A stretch of 64,000 nt of DNA from Celoporthe dispersa (lineage: Eukaryota > Ascomycota > Sordariomycetes > Diaporthales > Cryphonectriaceae). The notes under the pieces were generated by a model. The model searched no databases. It was not told the origin of the DNA and saw only the letters and a list, made by a program, of their open reading frames with translations. The translations under genes were made by a program, and so were the position numbers. This document shows positions 1-11,815 of this stretch, one piece after another (positions within the stretch are counted from its first letter, which is position 1; every line of letters begins with the position of its first letter). The stretch is from contig WAID01000005.1 of the NCBI GenBank assembly GCA_016584495.1, positions 868,501-932,500 on the forward strand, written 5' to 3'.

Positions 1-1969
1 TCGGATTGTGAATTAGGTACATTTCTATGTTCTTGGGTATCTCGAAGCTCGAAACGAATGCCACCTGTGAGCTCGTCAGCGGCGGTCCGGTTAGTTATGT
101 CGGGGGGACTTCGGAGTCTGGACAGACCTGGCAGCCTCTGAGGGTCCTTGATTCGGAGCATCAAGGCGAAGAGGGGGAAGTGGTTTAGACAAGAAAGAAG
201 CGTGTCAAAGGATGCTTTCAGGGAGATGATCACCATCCGCGCAATGGCAAAGTTAAGGTAAAACACCACAACGGTCGGCAGCAGGAACAGCAACAGACAA
301 AAGACAATCGTTCCGACCAGGAGCTGGTCGAGGTCGTAGGCACACGAGTCGATACGATTGCGCAGCACGTTGTGTTTCTTCCCGCGGAAGAGGTGGAAGA
401 GGGAGATTAGTATGGTCAGCTGCCAGTGGTATATACGGGCGGAGGCGAGATAGAATGAGTAGATGTGGACCGTGAGGATCGACAGCAGGTCGGAGAACAT
501 GGCGATGGGCATGCTGGCCCCAGCAAAGCTAGAAAACCCGACAAACCAGATGATGTGAGGCAGCGCTGGCCGGAGAGCATCGATGCAACCTAAGATCCTG
601 TCAGCCAAGGCATTGGGGAGGACGGCATGCGACTCGCAACCTACTAGCCCAGTAGTCAATGACCCATAGGAAGAGGTCTCCCAGGAATGCCGCCAGCTCG
701 GTGTTCAGCTTGAGACCTGCTGGCCATCCCATCAGCCAGGAGATGCTGCTCTGCAGGGCCTCGACCGTGTATCTTGCCAGGAGCACGTTGATCTGCTCCG
801 CAACCCAGGTGGAGTTGTCAATGATATAAGAGCCCAACGCTATCCCGATAATCACATCATTCGCGACCAGCCAGAGGCTGTTGTAGAACCGTATATAGTC
901 CGGGTGGCTGGTCGTCACGCTTTCCCAGTCGTTTTTCCTCTGTCTCAAGGTCACGTACTGCATGGGCCAGTAGCAGAACTGGAGCAGGCGGATCTCGATC
1001 TGCTGGGCGGTTGCTGATATGTCTTTGATGGCAGCCATGTGAGGCTGTGGCCGCCATTCCAGTATGATCAAGAACATCTCTGCTGCGATCCGATGGCCGA
1101 CAAGGCCGAAGATGAACGCCCGGCGGATGATGGGGAAGATGTAGAGGGTGATGAGCTCCCACATCCAGAGCAGGACAAAGTTCTTCATGGTTGTCGCGGA
1201 CTCGACCACACGCTCGGACACACTAAGAGCTCGCCTGGGTCTCGCCCCCAACCTCGACACGTTCTTCTGGAGAAGCTGCTCGAGCTCCGAGGACCAGTTG
1301 ATCTGGTTGACAATCTGCGGGAGGGCCCTCTCCTTGTCCGAAGGCTGCCGCTTCGTGATGGAGTGTTGTTTGAGCTTTTCGACAAGCCTCTTCGTCCTCT
1401 CTCTCCGGAGCCTCTCCTGTCTCTCGTCTTCCGCTTCGTCCTCACCTAGGGTGTGGTGTCTCTCGTCGACATGTTGGTGTCCCAGGGCGAGCGCGATCGG
1501 GTTGAGGGAGATGTACTGCATTCTCGTGGGCTGCGGCCGCTGGAACAGGATGATCTGTATGCTCGACGCCTGGGCGCAGCGAACCTGGGGGACACGCGTG
1601 CTCGGGTCGACAGTCACGCGCACCCAGGAGGGATTCACGGCGACAGCATCGTTCGGGTTCGACACGCCCAGCACGTGCATGCACTGCTGGCCGCACAGCT
1701 CGAAGATTCGTCCTATCGGGTGAGGCGCGCTCCGCAGCAGGGTGTGCAGCTTGAGAGCTTCCTCGACGTTTCGGGCCTGCCGATTCTCAGCACGACAATC
1801 TATCAGCTGTCACACAAGGCAGGAGTGGACTGACGTCGACAGCTTCTAATATGGCGACCACGAAGACGTCCAGCTTTGAGTTCCTCCAGCCCACGACCAC
1901 CCCAGGCAAGTCAGACCTTGGGATGTCGATCGGCCAGAAAATGCGCATCAGGCCATCATGCTCTGGCAT
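1..1969 (-). CDS. GPI1: GPI-GlcNAc transferase subunit Gpi1 (PIG-Q), 3' end outside window
   Basis: Subunit of the ER-membrane complex that transfers GlcNAc from UDP-GlcNAc to phosphatidylinositol, the first step of GPI-anchor synthesis. Three exons are visible: 1969-1835, 1785-645 and 589 to the window edge, where the frame is still open. The introns are 49 and 55 bp; the second has donor GTAGGT, a GCTGAC branch point and a TTAG acceptor. The start is the ATG opening MPEHDGLMRIFWP, followed by the family's conserved GVVVGWRNS segment. The middle exon carries several hydrophobic helices (WMWELITLYIFPIIRRAF) and a basic linker near residues 130-180. The last exon carries the diagnostic LPHIIWFVGFSSFAGASMP and LFRGKKHNVLRNRIDSC motifs. 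No frame break is seen. Family assignment is firm; only the C-terminal tail is missing. Confidence 0.92.
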
Positions 1970-2511
1970 GACAGACAGCCTTCAGAGGAAACGAGAGCCC
2001 ACGCGCCTAGAAAGACCCCCTCCTGTTCAGCTGCTCCCGTGCAGATATGCCTGACCCGGGCGACCGTGGATGCTTTGGGGAGCTTGTTAGCGCGCGCGCA
2101 GGCAGAGGAGAGGACGAGCGTCGAGGAAGGGCGTGCCCCGGAGAAGCGGAGGGTTGGTCGTACCAGATCTGACTCGCTTGCCGCGAGACGTGCCACAGGA
2201 AGGAAGACGACAAGGAAGAACAGCGAGAGTATGACAAAACCGTATGCGGCGCGCAGCTGTTGAGGAAGAGGGAGAGACAAGTCAGCCAAGTCGCGCCAGA
2301 GTTGAGTGCCGGAGAAGGGGCGCGGGCGAGAGGGAGCGCAGAAAGAACCCAAGACAAGACAAGGCGGGGCAAAAGAAAACTGGCGACTGACAAAAACACC
2401 GTAGTCCCAAGCAAAGATGGCAAGCTCATAGAGCCTGGTGACAAGGTCCCATCGAGCGGTGGTGTAGCCGGCTACGAAGATACCAAGCGTGAGGGCGGAG
2501 AATGGGTTCAT
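1948..2511 (-). CDS. small hypothetical membrane protein upstream of and overlapping GPI1
   Basis: A reading frame of about 142 aa if a GTCAGT...CAACAG intron (2391-2257) is removed; exons 2511-2392 and 2256-1948. The N-terminus MNPFSALTLGIFVAGYTTAR and, after the intron, GFVILSLFFLVVFLPVARL are both hydrophobic enough to be membrane helices, separated by a short amphipathic stretch. The second half of the second exon looks less protein-like, so the true 3' end may be earlier, for instance through another intron. As drawn, its stop lies 22 bp inside the GPI1 start on the same strand. I do not recognise a functional family. It could be a separate small gene or an upstream ORF in a long GPI1 leader. 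Confidence 0.42.
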   Translation of the reverse strand: MNPFSALTLGIFVAGYTTARWDLVTRLYELAIFAWDYGVFVSRQFSFAPPCLVLGSFCAPSRPRPFSGTQLWRDLADLSLPLPQQLRAAYGFVILSLFFLVVFLPVARLAASESDLVRPTLRFSGARPSSTLVLSSACARANKLPKASTVARVRHICTGAAEQEGVFLGAWALVSSEGCLSCQSMMA

Positions 2512-4530
2512 AGAAGCGCCGTCGCTGCTACCTCAATCGCATTCCGGGTAGTATTTGTAGGTCCAAGGAAGAAAACTCGATCTTGGGAGGTGCTCGAGCA
2601 GGAGGTGATGTGCATCCCACCAGAGAGGCCTTTGCGATGCAAGAGATGTGTGTATTGTTTGGGGGTTTGCTGATCGCAGAGGTGGATGGATATCGTCACT
2701 TTTGATTGCGGGATAACGTGCTCCAGCTCGAGAATAGCAGAGGTCGATCCAGAGACGCCCCACAGCTTGTTGATCTCGCGAACTGCATCAGAGGACGGAA
2801 GGCTGCACTGGGTTCAGAGGTCCATGGTAAGAAAAGGCTCAACCATACAAGGCTGGGAGATGAGATCAACCTTAGGTATACGAGCTCGAATCGCAATTCG
2901 AGCGAGTAGTATCTGTTCAATTGGTGTGGGATCCCTGGCGAGAGGAAGCCCGAGATACTGCAGCTTGCTGCTATAGTCCCTCTTGCCTGCCGCATAAAAG
3001 GGGACCTGTTCAGGCGGTTCTTCGGGGCCTGGACCCCTGTAGCCACCATGTGGACAGGGGCCTAGGCCTCTCCGTGTTGCCTACTTCATGGAAACCCAAG
3101 GGAGAAGAATGTTACCCAAGAAGATGAGCTTATAAATGGACAGCATCTCTAGACAAATGTATGGGTCAGGGGCATCACCTAGGTTATTGTCCTTACAGCT
3201 GTTGTCTCTAGATTGTAAAGACAAAATCTTAGAATCCTGTACAATGGGAGCTCAAGAACCCGAACCTGCCCATGTCCTCGTTATTGGATGTATGCGGGCC
3301 ACTCTCACAAGGCTGCAGAAGGCTGGTAACAAGAAAAGTGTGGTAGCTCAACCAAGGGCGACCTCACAGACCTCATGAATCTGCAGTAACGATTATCCTA
3401 TGTGCCTTGAAAACATCATGTGTACCACAGATTAGCTGTGATTTAGAGACGCGATGCTAGACCCCCTGCTGAACTCCAAGCGCCCAATTTTGAGATTTTC
3501 TTTCCTTGAAAACAGTTCTGGATCCATCCTCTTACAGTTCCTGTTGAGGAAGTCAGTGCAGGTCATTATTAGTCGGTAGGGAGGTGGAACTGACATTTGC
3601 GGTTCATATGCACTGCGTCATTCTCCTTGTTATCTTCCCTTGCTTCTTCGAGGAGCTTGTCGATGCCTCTTTGCTTAAGGGCCACCTGCCAGGTATCAAT
3701 CAGCAAGGACTTGGAGGAGTTTCATGGTTGTACAAGAGGGAGGTCTCCGCACATTTAAACACGCCTGGTACTGCTTGAAGAGAGCAGCACAATCATTGTC
3801 ATCGGCCTTCCCCAGCCCTCTTAGGTATTCTGGGTCTGATGAGAACTTGAATCTAGATCAAGAGAGATGACACACTTCCTCCTCCACTTACTTTCACTGT
3901 ACCATTTCAGGAAACATGTATCATATTTCCTAGAAATCTGCATCAGTGCATGCTTCAATTCCAGGATCAAATAACCAAGTTACTTACTCCTTCACCTCGT
4001 TGCACTCAGTTGCCAGAGAAGCAGACATGCTAGCTGGCTGGTCCCCAATCCAGATTCGAACTACAGCTTCTGATGTCACTGCTCACAGCCAACAGCTCAC
4101 AGGAGACACCTCTTGTGATGGAGACAAGAGACAATTTGGAGGAGTGTTGCTGTTTCTCTCTTGATCCTGGTTCTGTAGGGTGGGAGAATCCACTGAAGAC
4201 AGTGATAATAATACGGCTGGTTCGGAGGTTGCCATAAGTTGGTAACTGAAATAAGTATTTGGGAATGATGAGATCGAGTGTGAAAGAGCTGTCTTATCGG
4301 GGAGTACTTGTACTTCATAACCCCTGTCTCTGCAGCCCAAAAATGCCCTGCTGCAAGTACCTGCACCACCTGCTCAGGACGTCCTTACTGCCTGCCGCCA
4401 GCCAACCGCCAAATTTTCTATCTAGGAAATCCGATCGAGAGCCTAACACTGTTGGCACCCTTTCCTTCTTCGTTTCGGTCCAAGCCGCCGTCTGCTGGCG
4501 CATTCCTCCCATCATTACCTCTCAGTAGCT
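2512..4530. other. intergenic region between the GPI1 side and RRP6
   Basis: About 2 kb with only short, overlapping, low-quality frames on both strands and a lower GC content than the flanking exons. No tRNA-like arms, transposase motif or conserved protein segment was found. The last ~250 bases form the RRP6 promoter and leader. I see nothing else. Confidence 0.6.
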
Positions 4531-7150
4531 ATGGATGCCTCGCAGGGCTTCAAGTCCTTGCAGGACAAGATCCAAGCCGCCCTGATCTCGACGACGCGAA
4601 CTGTCAACCAGATCGCGAGCGAGGATCTCAGCTTCCTGCGCACGGCAGACCCCACGACTGGCGATCGCCTCGAGGAGCACTTAACCCGTCTGCTCGGCCT
4701 CTCCACCGATGTCATCAACACTGCCGCCAAGGCGAATCGTCAAAAACCAATAAATGATCTCGAAGATGCAGATGACGCCGACATACAGTGGACCAGCATC
4801 GTGGATGTGATCGACGGCCTCCTCGAGAAGGGCGATATCGCCCTCGACGAGTACACCGGCCGGGTCAAGAGGAAGGGCGACTTTCCTGAACCCGTGGGAC
4901 CTTTGAAGAAGGCCAAAACGACCGACCGGAACGAACCTAACTGGCGGCGCGCCAACATCGTCAAGCCCCAGCATGCGTTCGAAAAGAAGGTCGACAACTT
5001 CGCGACTGGGCCCTGGAAACCTCTCCTGACCAGCAAGCCCCATGCCACGGTGCCTCTTCAGGAAAGCCTCGATGTCTTTGTTGACGGAAATGGACAAGAA
5101 CAGTACGATTATTTTTCTTATTCCCTCCGTTTGGCGAGAAGTATTTAGGGTCGTCCGTCTTGGACCAGATCCTCCTGGATACAGAATTCGACTTCTCAAG
5201 TTCTCCAAGTAGGGATTGCACGAGCGCTAACGACAGATACAGATATAAACATCCATACGAAACAGAAATCTCCGACCTACAATACCCCGCGAGCACTTAC
5301 GTGAAGCGTGACCCTGTCCCATACCAGCTGATCGAGACGACACAACCTGTATGGGTCGACACCTACGAGGGCGTTCTTGAGATGCTGGAAGAGCTCAAGC
5401 AGGCAACAGAGATTGCGGTTGACTTGGAGCACCATGACCTCCGCACTTACCACGGCCTCTTGTCTCTAATGCAGATTAGCACTCGGCAGAAGGATTGGGT
5501 CATCGACACGCTGCGACCGTGGCGACACAAGCTGGAGGTTCTCAACGAGGTCTTCGCGGACCCCAAGATCCTCAAAGTCTTCCACGGTGCCTTTATGGAT
5601 ATCATCTGGCTGCAACGAGACTTGGGTCTATACATTGTTGGCCTCTTCGACACCTACCACGCTAGTGTTGCCCTCAACTATCCCCAGAGGAGCCTGGCCT
5701 ACCTTCTCAAAACCTTTGTCGACTTTAATGCAGATAAAAAGTACCAGATGGCCGATTGGAGAATACGGTAAGGCATGTCCACGAACAGTTTTTGGGATTA
5801 ACTGTACTGACGAATGCAGACCATTGACCGGTGAAATGCTTTACTACGCCCGCTGCGACACCCACTACCTCCTCTACGTTTACGACCTCATAAGAAACGA
5901 GCTCATCGATCGATCGGACCTCGGCGATCCGGAGAAGAACCTCCTCGAAAACGCTCTTCAGAGGTCCAAGGAGACATCCCTCGACAGATACACTAGTTGG
6001 GCACCCGATCCTGCCACGGGCGAGGGGGCCAGAGGCTGAGCCAACAGCCTACAAAAGAGCTATACTAGACTTGATGGCTCCCAGTTTTCCGTCTACCGTG
6101 CGGTGCACAAGTGGCGCGATGACTTGGCTCGACAGGAGGACGAGAGCCCCATGTTCATCATGCCGCAGCAGGTGTTGATGGACATCGCGAAGCTTCTGCC
6201 GAGCGATCCCAAAGCCCTGTGGAGCATTCTGGGCGGGAGATGCGCCGCAAAGGTGCAGCAGTCGCTTGATGAGCTGTTCCAGCTGGTCACGACGGCGAAG
6301 GAGGCGGGCGCGAACGGTCCAAGCTCGGTTGAGCACTTTAGAGCCGGTCTCCTTGGCAACACGGTGGCAGCCGTTGCGCAGAGAGAGTTTGGCAGGGGTG
6401 AGAAGCCTGCGCTGGACCTCCCGCCGGTGGAAGAACTTCGGAGCCAAAGATCGCAGCTTTTTGGCTCGATACCCGTCAGCAGTCTCTGGGAGCATCCCGC
6501 GAAGCCTGTGGACAATGTCGGCAGCAAGCTTATCCCCCTGCCCTGGACGTCTTTTTGTCCATGAAGCGGCTGTCTCTGCCGCCCAACAGGAAGCCAAGGC
6601 CAGAGCGCAAAGGGATGCTGCAGACATGATACCTCTCGTGGATCCGCCAGCAGCGCCTGCCAAGGAGGAGCCGGTCATAGACGACACCGAGTTCACGCTG
6701 CGCCAAGGACGGAAGCGCAAGCTCGAGGATGTCCAAGCCGAGGAGTCAGACTCGGAAGAGGAAGGCGGTGCATCCCTTGAGTCCCAGGATATGATCTCTC
6801 TTGACGTGGAAGAGAGCCCAGCCGAGCGGAAGGCGCGAAAGAAGGCTGACAAGAAAGCCAAGAAGAACGCAGCGAGGGCCATGAGGCTCCAAGCCAAGGC
6901 CGACCCGGCGGCACGGGGCCGCATGAGAGCACCCACGGATAAGAGGATCAAGGAGGACGAGACGCCATTTGATTACAGCAATGCGCAGTCAGTCTTGCAC
7001 GCGCAGAGAGCCATGATGAACAACCGTGAGGACAAGGACAAGAAGAAGGCCTTTGACCCGTACGCGGCGCGTATGACGGCAGAGGGTCCCAAGCCGGCAA
7101 GACGCATGCACTCAGAAAGGCCGGGCAAGACTGCCACCTTTAAGAAGTGA
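4531..7150 (+). CDS. RRP6: nuclear exosome 3'-5' exoribonuclease Rrp6 (PM/Scl-100), frame interrupted twice
   Basis: Catalytic subunit of the nuclear RNA exosome, trimming rRNA, snoRNA and aberrant transcripts. Exons: 4531-5102, 5243-5767 and 5820-7150; the 140-bp first intron has a GCTAAC branch point. The PMC2NT-type N-terminus covers roughly residues 1-130. The DEDD exonuclease domain follows: motif I in AVDLEHHDLRTYHG, motif II in KVFHGAFMDIIWLQRDLGL, and motif III with Tyr in MLYYARCDTHYLLYVYD. The HRDC domain lies near FSVYRAVHKWRDDLARQED and the tail is Lys/Glu-rich (nuclear). Two defects: an in-frame TGA at 6037-6039, between GEGARG and ANSLQKSYTRLD, where homologs have Trp; and a +1 shift at a C5 run (6534-6538), after which the frame continues to 7150. 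About 808 aa if both are read through, normal for the family. The gene identity is firm; whether the breaks are real is not. Confidence 0.9.
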
Positions 7151-7908
7151 GCTCTATCGAGCAAGGGGATAGATACATTGGGCCCCCAAGCGAGGACCGT
7201 CTCACTCGGACAGTCAGATACCCAACAACGATCACGGCTGCAAGCTGTGGCTTTATTTTTCTTCTTTGCAGATAGAGAAGAATGAAGACCTCCGAACCGA
7301 GGCACCTGTATTGGAGACAGCCTCAGAACGTTGAATAAGCATACCTAAATTTTGTGAAAGAGATATTCTTGACCAGGTTTTTGGGTGATTGTATTTTTTA
7401 ATCACAAGGTGAGAAATGTTTATGAGCAGGTGATTGATGTTGCCCCGCCACTGCGCAGCGCGCATTTGCGAGAGTGCGGGGGATCGTCGCAGGAGGATTT
7501 ACCACTGCACCTGGGCAGTGTTGTTCGTTCGAGCTTCGCATCCAATGGATAAGACCTGTTCGTTTTGTTTTCTTTTGACTTGTATATATATATAACTTTC
7601 TTTCTATTCTTTTTTCCTTCTGCACTTGTGTCATTTTCTAGTAAAAAACACACGCAAATAAACAAAGTATTTTCTTAATTCCAATGCTTCAATAATTACA
7701 AGTGGAAAATCACGAAACCACAAGGCGTTCTTGACTTTCTCCCGACAGCGAGGAGCCACCAGCCTGTCATCCTATCACTAGTCTCCATCGTATACCACTC
7801 TTTATTTCTTCTAGAACATTAGAATTTCAAGAAATAAAATAGAAAGAAGGAGAGAAACAAAAGGGAGAGGAATCCTGCCCCTCTCCAAGCTGAACCCCTC
7901 CCCTCAAC
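7151..7908. other. intergenic, AT-rich spacer and promoter of the dehydrogenase gene
   Basis: Contains the RRP6 3' region, a GC-rich patch around 7440-7510 and then T- and A-rich sequence with a TATATATATA run near 7582-7593. No coding potential is seen on either strand beyond short random frames. Confidence 0.55.
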
Positions 7909-8229
7909 ATGCCCTCCGAGCCGACCCTCCACCCCAAACGCCTCCCCTCAGCCACCCACGAGGTCATCGCCGCCCTCGAGACCATCCACATCCCCTGGGA
8001 CGAGACCGCCGTCGACCTCGGCGGGGCCAAGACGCACGAGGCGCTGGTGTACCGGAACACACACCCGGACGAGGACGATGTCGCGGGGCGGATCCGGGAG
8101 GCGAGCGTGGTGGTTGGGGCGGTCTGTCGGCTTACGGCGGAGGTGTTGGGACAGGCGCCATATTTGTAAGTTGATCCCCTCTTTTTTTTTTTTTTTTCTT
8201 TTTTTTTTCCTTCCGTTTTGGGGAGGTCT

Positions 8230-8262
<33 letters not shown>

Positions 8263-9346
8263 AGACTGGTGAGAGCAAAGGAGGATGGATGAGAATGAAA
8301 CCGAGATGGCTGACGATGGCGTCGTGGTTGACCTGCAGGAAATGTGTCATGACGCATGCTGTCGGGACTGACCATATCGATCTCGAGTACTGCCGCAAGA
8401 ACAACATCCAGGTGATGCACAGCACGAACTGTAACAGCGAGACTGTTGCCGAGCACGCGATAGCCCTCGTATGTCCTGAACCACCTCTTCCTTCCCCCTC
8501 GCCTCTTTTTTTCTCCCTGTGGACTTGAGACTATTTCTTCTTTCTTTTTTTTTTTTTTTGGGCCCCCTTTTCGAAAGACACTGACACGTCCTGCAGTACT
8601 TTGCCACCCGCCGAAGCCTCATCAAGATCCACAACACCCTGACCTCCTCGACCCCTTCCAGCCCCAACGAGTGGAAGGCCAAAGGGTCCATGAACGCACA
8701 TATGCGCGACGTCACGGGCTCCCTACCGCGGACGTGTGCCCAGGAGACGGCGGGAATCGTAGGGTACGGCGCTGTAGGGAAGCACATTGCGCGGCTGTGC
8801 TCGTCGCTGGGGATGAAGGTGGTCATATCTGACCGCGGGACGGCTTCTTCTTCTTCTTCTTCTTCCTCCTCCTCTCCCTCTCGAGCGACCACCGACCCCT
8901 CCCGCCTCCCCTTCGAACAGGTCCTGAGGACAGCATCCATCCTCTTCCTCTCCCTCCCCCGGACCCCCTCCACGGTAAACCTGATCTCCCACCCCGAGCT
9001 GTCCCTCCTCAGCCCCCACACCATCCTCATCAACGTCTCCCGCGGCGGCATCGTCGACGAGCCCGCCGTCCTCGCCGCCCTCACCTCCCGCAGCATCTTC
9101 GCCTACGGCACGGATGTGTTTGCCGTGGAGCCTGCGGGGAGCGAGGAGGAGAGCGTGCTGCTGGGTGCTCATCATCGTCACCAGGACGGGAGGGAAGAGA
9201 GGCTGAACCTGGTCATGACAGCGCATCTGGCCTGGCTGAGCGAGACGACTGTCCGGAACCAGGTGAGGTGTCTCGGGGACAATCTGCGGGCCTATGGCGA
9301 GGAGGATGAGGGGTGTGGCAATATTGTGGTGCCCAGAAAGTGGTAA
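7909..9346 (+). CDS. D-isomer-specific 2-hydroxyacid dehydrogenase (NAD-dependent)
   Basis: Predicted NAD(P)-dependent reduction of a 2-keto acid to a D-2-hydroxy acid; the substrate cannot be assigned. Exons: 7909-8165, 8339-8468 and 8597-9346, about 378 aa; both introns have good GTAAGT/GTATGT donors and CTGCAG acceptors. The catalytic domain includes THAVGTDHIDLEYC. The Rossmann nucleotide-binding loop is GIVGYGAVGKHIA (second domain). The catalytic Arg is in NVSRGGIVDEPAVLAAL, the Glu in YGTDVFAVEP, and the His in MTAHLAWLSE. An unusual insertion follows the second beta strand: about ten consecutive Ser encoded by a TCT/TCC microsatellite (about 8848-8875), in place of the normally short loop. 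No targeting peptide is evident, so a cytosolic location is likely. The frame is intact. Confidence 0.85.
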
Positions 9347-9384
<38 letters not shown>

Positions 9385-10125
9385 CTCTTGAGGCGCCTGT
9401 TTCACACGCCAGGGAATCTTGCACACGCAGCACAGCTTTAGAGAAGCCATAGAGGTGTAATGTGGGCTGGGGAATTGCAGTTCAGAGATAGAGAGAGAGA
9501 GATAGGAGTATAAAACTCTCCCATGGTCACAGGTCAGACCTCACGAGATAAATAGAGACGAGACTCAAGACAAGCTGTTCCAAGACCTATGCAGTCGGTT
9601 CGTTCCAAATATTTTCTCTATATATATATATATAATAAAAAAAAAGTACACATACATGGACGACCGAACAGAGATCCTGCTGCTGAGAATCAGTTTTCTC
9701 TCTCTCCAATCCGCGTTGAAGCGGTTCGTTCATTGGCAGTCCCGGAAGAAAGCCCCACACCCGAGAGTGTCTTGCAACGCCTGATGAAATGCAATGCAAT
9801 AATGGCCTTCCTCCCTCATTTTGTGTATCGTTTCCCGTTTTTTTTTTTTCTCTTGTTAAAAAGTTGTCAAAGACAAAACAAGGCTCGCCTTTTGCTCCAT
9901 ATCCCGCCAGAGAAGAGGAAGAACAGAAAGAACAGGGCTGTGGAAGCCTGTTTTTGGATATCATCATCATCCGTCCAATTGACTTTTGCTGTTGAATAAC
10001 GCCAGTCCCGAATTTTTTCTTTTTTGTTTGCGTAAACTCCTATCATCCATCCCTCCACATCCGGACCTCCCTCACTGCGCGTTCCCTCCCAGGGTCGCTG
10101 CTATGTAAAGTCTGCTGTGTGGGCT
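9347..10125. other. convergent intergenic spacer with microsatellites
   Basis: Lies between the 3' ends of the plus-strand dehydrogenase and the minus-strand SHMT gene. It holds a GT dinucleotide run (9349-9377), a short GA run near 9487-9502, a TA run near 9617-9634 and several T/A homopolymers. No gene is supported here. Confidence 0.6.
9349..9377. repeat. GT dinucleotide microsatellite
   Basis: About fourteen GT units starting a few bases after the dehydrogenase stop codon, so probably within its 3' UTR. Confidence 0.9.
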
Positions 10126-11815
10126 TTAGATACCAGCATCCATGCGCCAGCCCTCGACGGGCAGCGGGAAGGTGGTCGCCCACTCCTTGATCTCCGTCTT
10201 GAGGGCGTTGATCTTCTCGACCTCGCCGCTGTGGATCTTGGCGCGGAAGTCCTTGAGCTTGTTAGCCTCCTTGGGCAGGCTGGCCTGCACCTCCTTGCAG
10301 ATGTTGATCGACTCGATGATGTAGCCGGCAACGCGCTCGAAATCGGCGGTGCCGAAGCCGCGGGAGGTCATGGCCGGGGTGCCGATGCGGATACCGCAGG
10401 GTGTCAGCGCGGACTTGTCGCCGGGGATGGCGTTCTTGTTGCACGCAATGTTCATGTGCTCCAGCACAACCTCGACGCGTGCGCCGTCCAGCGAGAAGGG
10501 CCGCAGGTCGAGCAGGACCATGTGCGAGTCTGTGCCGCCCGACACCAGCGTGTGGCCCATGGACTTGAACTTGTTCTCCAGGGCCTTGGCGTTGTCGACG
10601 ACCTGCTGCTGGTACGCCTTGAACTCGGGCGTGTGGGCCTGCTTCAGGGCCACGGCCAGCGCGGTGATGGTGTGGTTGTGGGGGCCGCCCTGGTGGCCAG
10701 GGAACACGGAGAAGTTGATGGGGTCCTCGAGGTCATACATGACCTCCTTGCCGGTCTTGGGGTTGACAGAGCGCACGCCCTTGCGGTAGAAGATCATGGC
10801 GCCACGAGGGCCGCGGAGGGACTTGTGGGTGGTGGTGGTGACGACGTCGGCGTGCTCAAAGGGCGATGGGATGACGCCCGACGCGACGAGACCCGAGATG
10901 TGGGCAATGTCGACAACCAGGTACGCACCCACGCTGTCGGCGATCTTGCGCATGCGCGCGTAGTCGATCAGGCGGCAGTAGGCCGAAGTACCAGCAACGA
11001 GGATCTTGGGGCGGTAGATGCCGGCGTTCTTCTCGAGGGTGTCGTAGTCGATGATGCCGGTCTCGATGTCGACGCGGTAAGGCATGGTCTCGAAGTAGGT
11101 AGACACGGCAGAGATCCTAAGAGAGGAGTACACATCCGGTCAGCCAAGAGGCTTATTATTACCAGCAAAAATTGGGCCAACAGAGAACTGGGCCGGAGAA
11201 ACATACTTCTTGGCGGGCGTCTGGTAGCCGTGGCTCAGGTGACCACCGTGGGGGAGATCAAGACCCATCAGACGACCGTGGGGAGGCATCAGGGCCTGGT
11301 AGACCTGCAGGTTGGCAGGGCTGCCGCTGAGGGTCTGGACGTTGACACCCCACTTGTCAGAGTCGAGGTTGAAGGCCGCGAGGGCACGCCTCTGGCAGAG
11401 CAGCTCGATCTGGTCGATGTGCTCGTTGCCGCCGTAGTACCGAGCACCGGGCTGGCCCTCGGAGTACTTGTTGGACATGGGAGAGCCAAGGGCGTCGAAG
11501 ACGGCACGGGAGGTGACATTCTCGGAGGCGATGAGGATGATGGACTCCCTCTGGCGCTGGATCTCGTTGCTCTGGAGGTAAACGTGTCAGGCTCGGTCCC
11601 GGGCGGAGCTGTTCAGCTTCATGAGGGGGGGCATACCATGATCTGGGCGACCTCGGGGTCGCTGGCCAGGAGAGACTTCTCCAGCATCTGCAGGACAGTC
11701 AGTAAGCTTCTGTCCAGAGCTTGACCCCACGGCGGCGCCGCGGGGCCGGGTCAAGGGGGAGACCTGCGTCCTTGTGACCCTGGGACAGGGCGTACGAGTG
11801 GCCGTTGCTAGCCAT
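10126..11815 (-). CDS. SHM2: serine hydroxymethyltransferase, cytosolic
   Basis: PLP enzyme converting serine and tetrahydrofolate to glycine and 5,10-methylene-THF, a main source of one-carbon units. Exons: 11815-11768, 11687-11637, 11571-11207 and 11116-10126, giving 484 aa, the usual fungal length. Motifs in order: [48 protein letters not shown], the PLP-lysine loop [16 protein letters not shown], and [12 protein letters not shown]. The N-terminus [16 protein letters not shown] has no presequence, so this is the cytosolic form. Joining exon 1 to exon 2 in frame requires a GC-AG intron (donor GAC|GCAGGT, acceptor CTGCAG); no GT donor keeps the frame before the conserved MLEKSL. A base error at the donor would be the alternative. 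Very strong codon bias suggests high expression. Confidence 0.95.

Noticed and set aside
6037..6039. RRP6 TGA treated as the true end of the gene
   Set aside because: The same frame continues with HRDC-domain sequence directly after it, and the length after readthrough matches the family.
10117..11724. 535-aa plus-strand frame opposite SHMT
   Set aside because: It is the antisense shadow of a strongly codon-biased gene; the minus strand has all SHMT motifs and proper splicing.
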